This document shows positions 5,996-9,176 of a stretch of 9,176 nt of DNA, one piece after another. Position 1 is the stretch's first letter. Every line of letters starts with the position of its first letter. This DNA is from Zoogloea sp. (lineage in GTDB: Bacteria > Pseudomonadota > Gammaproteobacteria > Burkholderiales > Rhodocyclaceae). The notes under the pieces are model-generated. The model saw only the letters and a list, made by a program, of their open reading frames with translations, made no database searches and was not told the DNA's origin. The stretch is taken from positions 1-9,176 of the forward strand of contig JAEUNV010000106.1 of the NCBI GenBank assembly GCA_016790385.1, written 5' to 3'. A program made the position numbers and the translations under genes.

Positions 5996-8119
5996 ATGGC
6001 ATTCAAGTTACCGGGTCTGTCGCAAGGCGGCAGCAAATCAGCATCTCTCAATGCGGACACGATCCTTGAATCCGGTGATCCGGCACAGGCCACAAGCGCC
6101 CTGCCCTTTCTGGCTGGCAAGAGCGCGGCTGAACAGTTGCGCCTGCTCCGTATTCCCTTCCTGATCTTCGCCGCACTGACCGTCGGCTTCGTGCTTTACC
6201 AGATCCGCGTCAGCAGCTTCGGCACCGCCTATGTGACGGCCGCCGGACAAATGCGCACGCTCTCGCAGCAGCTCGCCAAGGCCAGCCAACTGGCCCTCCA
6301 GGGCGAACCTGCCGCGTTCGCCGAACTCAAGAACAGCCGGGAGCAGTTCAACAACCTGCTCAATGCCGTCACCAACGGCGGCGACGTGGAAGGCTCCAGC
6401 GTGCCGGGCGGCAGCAGCGCCGTCACTGACGAGCTTGCCGCTGTCACCGAGCTTTGGCAAAAGACCGACAAGGACGCCGGCAGCCTGATCGAGCAGGAAA
6501 AGAATCTGGCCAGCCTCGGCAAGGCCGTCAATACCATCAACACCAAGAATCCCCAGCTGCTCGAATTGTCCGAGCAGGTCGCCGCCCTGAAACTCCAGGG
6601 TGGCGCTTCGGCGCGGGAAATCGCGGTTGCCAACCAGGTGGTGATGCTGACCCAGCGAATTGCCAAGAACGCCAATGCGCTGCTGGTCGCCAATGCCATC
6701 GACCCGGAGGTGGCCTTCCTGCTCGGCAAGGACACCAACACTTTTCGGGAGCAGATCGAACAGCTCCAGAAGATGACCTCAGACAACAGCGACGCGAAGG
6801 GGAAACTGGCCGAACTGGAAAGTGTGGGCAAGGATAACCTCGCCTCCGTCACCACCATTCTCGGCAGCATCCAGCGTCTGGTCCAGGCCAAGCAGGCCGG
6901 CAGCCAGATCTTCCAGAATTCCGGCCCCCTGCTCGAGAAGACCAGCGCGCTTGCCGAAGGCTACTCACGCGCCTACACCGGCTTCTTCACCTGGGTCAGC
7001 CTGGCCATCTTGCTCTGCGCCCTCGCAACGCTCGCCTGCCTCGTCCTGATGGCGAAAACCTATAACGATGACATCGCCCGGCGGCGTCGGGCTGCGGAAC
7101 ATCTCAAGGAAACGGCTGAAGCCGAGCGCAACAGCACCCAGCAGGCCATCCTGCGCCTGATGAACGAAATGGGCGATCTGGCCGACGGCGACCTGACCGT
7201 GCGCGCCACCGTGACGGAAGACATCACCGGCGCCATTGCCGACTCGGTCAACTACACCATCGAAGAACTCTCCGTGCTGGTGCGCCGCATCAACGACGCC
7301 GCCATTCGCGTGACCGCCGCCACCGAATCCGCTCAGCAGACCTCGGACGAGCTGATCGCCGCCACCGAACGTCAGGCGCAGGAACTGCGTCTGGCCGGTG
7401 AAACCGCCCAGAGCATGGCCAGTTCGATGAGCGCAGCTTCGGAAGATGCTCTCCAGTCCGCCCAGGTGGCGCGCCGCTCCCTCGAAGCCGCCCAGAAGGG
7501 CGCCGCTGCGGTGGAAGACACCATCAAGGGTATGAACGACATCCGCGAAAAGATCCAGGAAACCTCCAAGCGCATCAAGCGCCTGGGCGAATCGTCCCAG
7601 GAGATCGGTGAAATCGTGGAACTGATCTCCGACATTACCGAACAGACCAACGTGCTCGCCCTCAATGCAGCCATCCAGGCCGCCTCGGCCGGTGAAGCCG
7701 GTCGCGGGTTCTCGGTGGTGGCCGAAGAAGTGCAACGCCTTGCCGAACGGTCGGCCGAAGCGACCAAGCAGATCGGCGCGATCGTGAAGACCATTCAAAC
7801 CGACACCGGCGACGCCGTGGCGGCCATGGAAAACGCCACCCGTGATGTGGTGGACGGCGCCCACCTCTCCGAAACAGCCGGCCAGGAGCTCGCCGAGATT
7901 GAGCGCGTGTCAGCGGAAACCGCAGAGCTGATCGAACGCATTTCGGTCAGTACCGAAGTGCAGGCCAAGGCCGCAACCCAGGTGGCGGAGAAGATGAGGA
8001 GCATTCTCGCCATCACCGACCGGACCACCACGGGTACCCAGCAGACGGCCGTCTCGATTGGTGAACTGGCGGATCTGGCTGTCGAACTGAAGGGCTCCGT
8101 CTCCGGCTTCAAGGTCTGA
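5996..8119 (+). CDS. pilJ: Type IV pilus methyl-accepting chemoreceptor PilJ
   Basis: PilJ is the inner-membrane receptor of the twitching chemosensory system; in Pseudomonas it interacts with pilin PilA and responds to surface contact. The 707 residues divide into a cytosolic N-tail (1-50), TM1 (about 52-70), a periplasmic helical domain (about 71-328), TM2 (about 331-352), a HAMP-like linker (about 353-430) and an MCP signalling domain (about 440-707). The hairpin tip is visible at about 545-590, including [28 protein letters not shown] read in two parts around residues 548-575. The periplasmic part holds two related PilJ motifs, [12 protein letters not shown] (86-97) and [12 protein letters not shown] (216-227). 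The C-terminus (SVSGFKV) lacks the pentapeptide tether for CheR. The ATG at 5996 has no nearby Shine-Dalgarno. The strong GGGAGGAG is 31 nt upstream; in-frame CTG codons at 5978 and 5981 are possible but unlikely starts. The pilL/chpA gene follows after 43 nt. Confidence 0.95.
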   Translation: MAFKLPGLSQGGSKSASLNADTILESGDPAQATSALPFLAGKSAAEQLRLLRIPFLIFAALTVGFVLYQIRVSSFGTAYVTAAGQMRTLSQQLAKASQLALQGEPAAFAELKNSREQFNNLLNAVTNGGDVEGSSVPGGSSAVTDELAAVTELWQKTDKDAGSLIEQEKNLASLGKAVNTINTKNPQLLELSEQVAALKLQGGASAREIAVANQVVMLTQRIAKNANALLVANAIDPEVAFLLGKDTNTFREQIEQLQKMTSDNSDAKGKLAELESVGKDNLASVTTILGSIQRLVQAKQAGSQIFQNSGPLLEKTSALAEGYSRAYTGFFTWVSLAILLCALATLACLVLMAKTYNDDIARRRRAAEHLKETAEAERNSTQQAILRLMNEMGDLADGDLTVRATVTEDITGAIADSVNYTIEELSVLVRRINDAAIRVTAATESAQQTSDELIAATERQAQELRLAGETAQSMASSMSAASEDALQSAQVARRSLEAAQKGAAAVEDTIKGMNDIREKIQETSKRIKRLGESSQEIGEIVELISDITEQTNVLALNAAIQAASAGEAGRGFSVVAEEVQRLAERSAEATKQIGAIVKTIQTDTGDAVAAMENATRDVVDGAHLSETAGQELAEIERVSAETAELIERISVSTEVQAKAATQVAEKMRSILAITDRTTTGTQQTAVSIGELADLAVELKGSVSGFKV

Positions 8120-8162
8120 GCCAAGCCCCCCTCCCGGAACGGAAACCGACCAAGATCCATCG

Positions 8163-9176
8163 ATGAGCTCCGCAAATGAATTCGACCTCGGTCCGCTGAC
8201 CTGGGTAAAAGGCGAAATCGACCTGGCCCTGGAACGGTCGGCCACGGCACTTGCCGAAGCCGGCTCGGCTCCGGACCGCCTCGGTCGGATCAAGTTCGCC
8301 CAGACTCACCTGCACCAGGCCCACGGCGCCCTCTCCATCGTCGGACTGGACGGACTGACCCAGTTCTCGGAGCAATTGGACCGCCTCCTCGGCGAGATGG
8401 CCGGTGGTCAGCTGTCGTACTCCCCCGAAGTGGCGCGTCTGGCTGCCCGCTGCATCGCCGCCATCGGCAACTACCTCGACGAACTCGCCCGCGGCCAGCC
8501 CGACCAGGCGCTCCGACTGTTCGATCTTTACGTCGAGTTGGCCGAGGCCCGTGGCCACGAAGCCCCGACACCGGGCGAGCTGTTCTTTCCGGATTTGACC
8601 CTCCGCCCGGCCTTCCCCGTCCCTGCCGACACGAGTGACGACCCCAAGCGTCTGCGCGCCCTGCGCGGCCGCTTCGAACGAGGCCTGCTGAAGTGGTTCC
8701 GCAATGCCCGAGACCCCGTGGGCCCCCAGGAAATGCGGGACGCGGTGGCGGGCATCGAAGCCCTGCAGGGCGTCCCCACCTCGCGCGCCTTCTGGTATGC
8801 AGCCACCGCCTTCTTCGACGCGCTGGGGCATCGCGAGACACCTTCCGACCCGGCCACAAAACGCCTCTGCGGCCGCATTGACGCACAGATGCGTCGGGTC
8901 ATGGAAGGCTCAAGCATAGTTGCCGAGCGCCTGATGAGGGACGTGCTCTACCATGTCGCGGTCACATCGGCGCAGTCGCCTGCAATCAATGTCGTGCGGG
9001 ACACCTATGGGCTCTCTCGACTGATCCCCACCGCTGACAGCCGTATCAGCGACACGCCCCTGGCCCCGCTGCTGCGCAAGCTCCGTGAAGACTTCGCTGA
9101 CGCCCGGGAAGCCTGGACCCAGTTCTCGAAGGGGGGCGCCATCGGCCTGCCGCGCTTCCAGGAAGCCATATCGCCG
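8163..9176 (+). CDS. pilL: PilL/ChpA hybrid chemotaxis kinase, N-terminal part
   Basis: The ATG at 8163 opens a frame that stays open for 338 codons to the window edge, so the gene is truncated here and the product should be far longer. It follows pilJ by 43 nt and is the expected CheA-type hybrid kinase (PilL/ChpA), which autophosphorylates on PilJ-PilI signals and passes phosphate to PilG and PilH. The visible part is the N-terminal region shared by ChpA/PilL and FimL: an LTWVKGEIDLALERS start (12-26), then LHQAHGALSIVGLDGL (50-65), an Hpt-like helix where HxxHG replaces the canonical HxxKG. A later conserved-looking block is MRRVMEGSSIVAERLMRDVLYHVA (about 246-269), then VRDTYGLSRLIP (about 280-291). 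The Hpt array, kinase, CheW and receiver domains would lie beyond the edge. A stand-alone FimL-like protein is possible but less likely in this position. No strong Shine-Dalgarno is seen before the start. Confidence 0.85.
   Translation, partial: MSSANEFDLGPLTWVKGEIDLALERSATALAEAGSAPDRLGRIKFAQTHLHQAHGALSIVGLDGLTQFSEQLDRLLGEMAGGQLSYSPEVARLAARCIAAIGNYLDELARGQPDQALRLFDLYVELAEARGHEAPTPGELFFPDLTLRPAFPVPADTSDDPKRLRALRGRFERGLLKWFRNARDPVGPQEMRDAVAGIEALQGVPTSRAFWYAATAFFDALGHRETPSDPATKRLCGRIDAQMRRVMEGSSIVAERLMRDVLYHVAVTSAQSPAINVVRDTYGLSRLIPTADSRISDTPLAPLLRKLREDFADAREAWTQFSKGGAIGLPRFQEAISP

Noticed and set aside
6965..7864. Minus-strand open frame of 299 codons opposite pilJ
   Set aside because: It is the antisense image of the regular MCP coiled coil, giving Gly/Phe/His-rich pseudo-repeats; the sense frame is a clear MCP.
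8109..8831. Minus-strand open frame of 240 codons opposite the pilL start
   Set aside because: The plus-strand frame from 8163 is open to the window end, carries ChpA/FimL-like blocks and is in the expected operon position, so the minus frame is a shadow.

Overview
The window is a compact, GC-rich stretch of proteobacterial chromosome with no mobile elements, RNA genes or CRISPR visible. The gene set (MgtE, HemL, ThiE, ThiD, rubredoxin, then PilG-PilH-PilI-PilJ-PilL/ChpA) and the protein styles point to a betaproteobacterium. A Rhodocyclales member (Azoarcus/Thauera-like) is my best guess. That is inference from gene content and recalled protein families, not a database match.

Layout: mgtE (45-1487, +) encodes a CBS-domain Mg2+ channel/transporter. 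It converges on a minus-strand operon read thiD (4282-3434), thiE (3430-2816), hemL (2796-1510). These genes sit 3 and 19 nt apart and supply thiamine phosphate synthesis and 5-aminolevulinate for heme. A 91-nt divergent region (4283-4373) separates thiD from a 59-residue rubredoxin gene (4374-4553, +). From 4626 to the right edge runs a type IV pilus (twitching) chemosensory operon. It consists of pilG and pilH (single-domain response regulators), pilI (CheW-like adaptor), pilJ (membrane MCP) and the first 338 codons of a pilL/chpA-type CheA hybrid kinase cut off by the window end.

How the genes work together: PilJ senses a periplasmic or pilus-derived signal and is coupled by PilI to the PilL/ChpA kinase. 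The kinase phosphorylates PilG and PilH, which set pilus extension and retraction. The rubredoxin lies on the same strand just upstream and may be co-transcribed, but 72 nt with a perfect inverted repeat separate it from pilG.

The genes are all of known families, and I see no clearly undescribed system. The points worth a second look are regulatory and architectural. They are a 15-codon micro-ORF overlapping the pilI stop and carrying the only strong Shine-Dalgarno before pilJ, an inverted repeat in the pilG leader, a missing pilK between pilJ and pilL, the rubredoxin/pil linkage, a degenerate Hpt motif in PilL, and a His-rich tandem repeat at the MgtE N-terminus.
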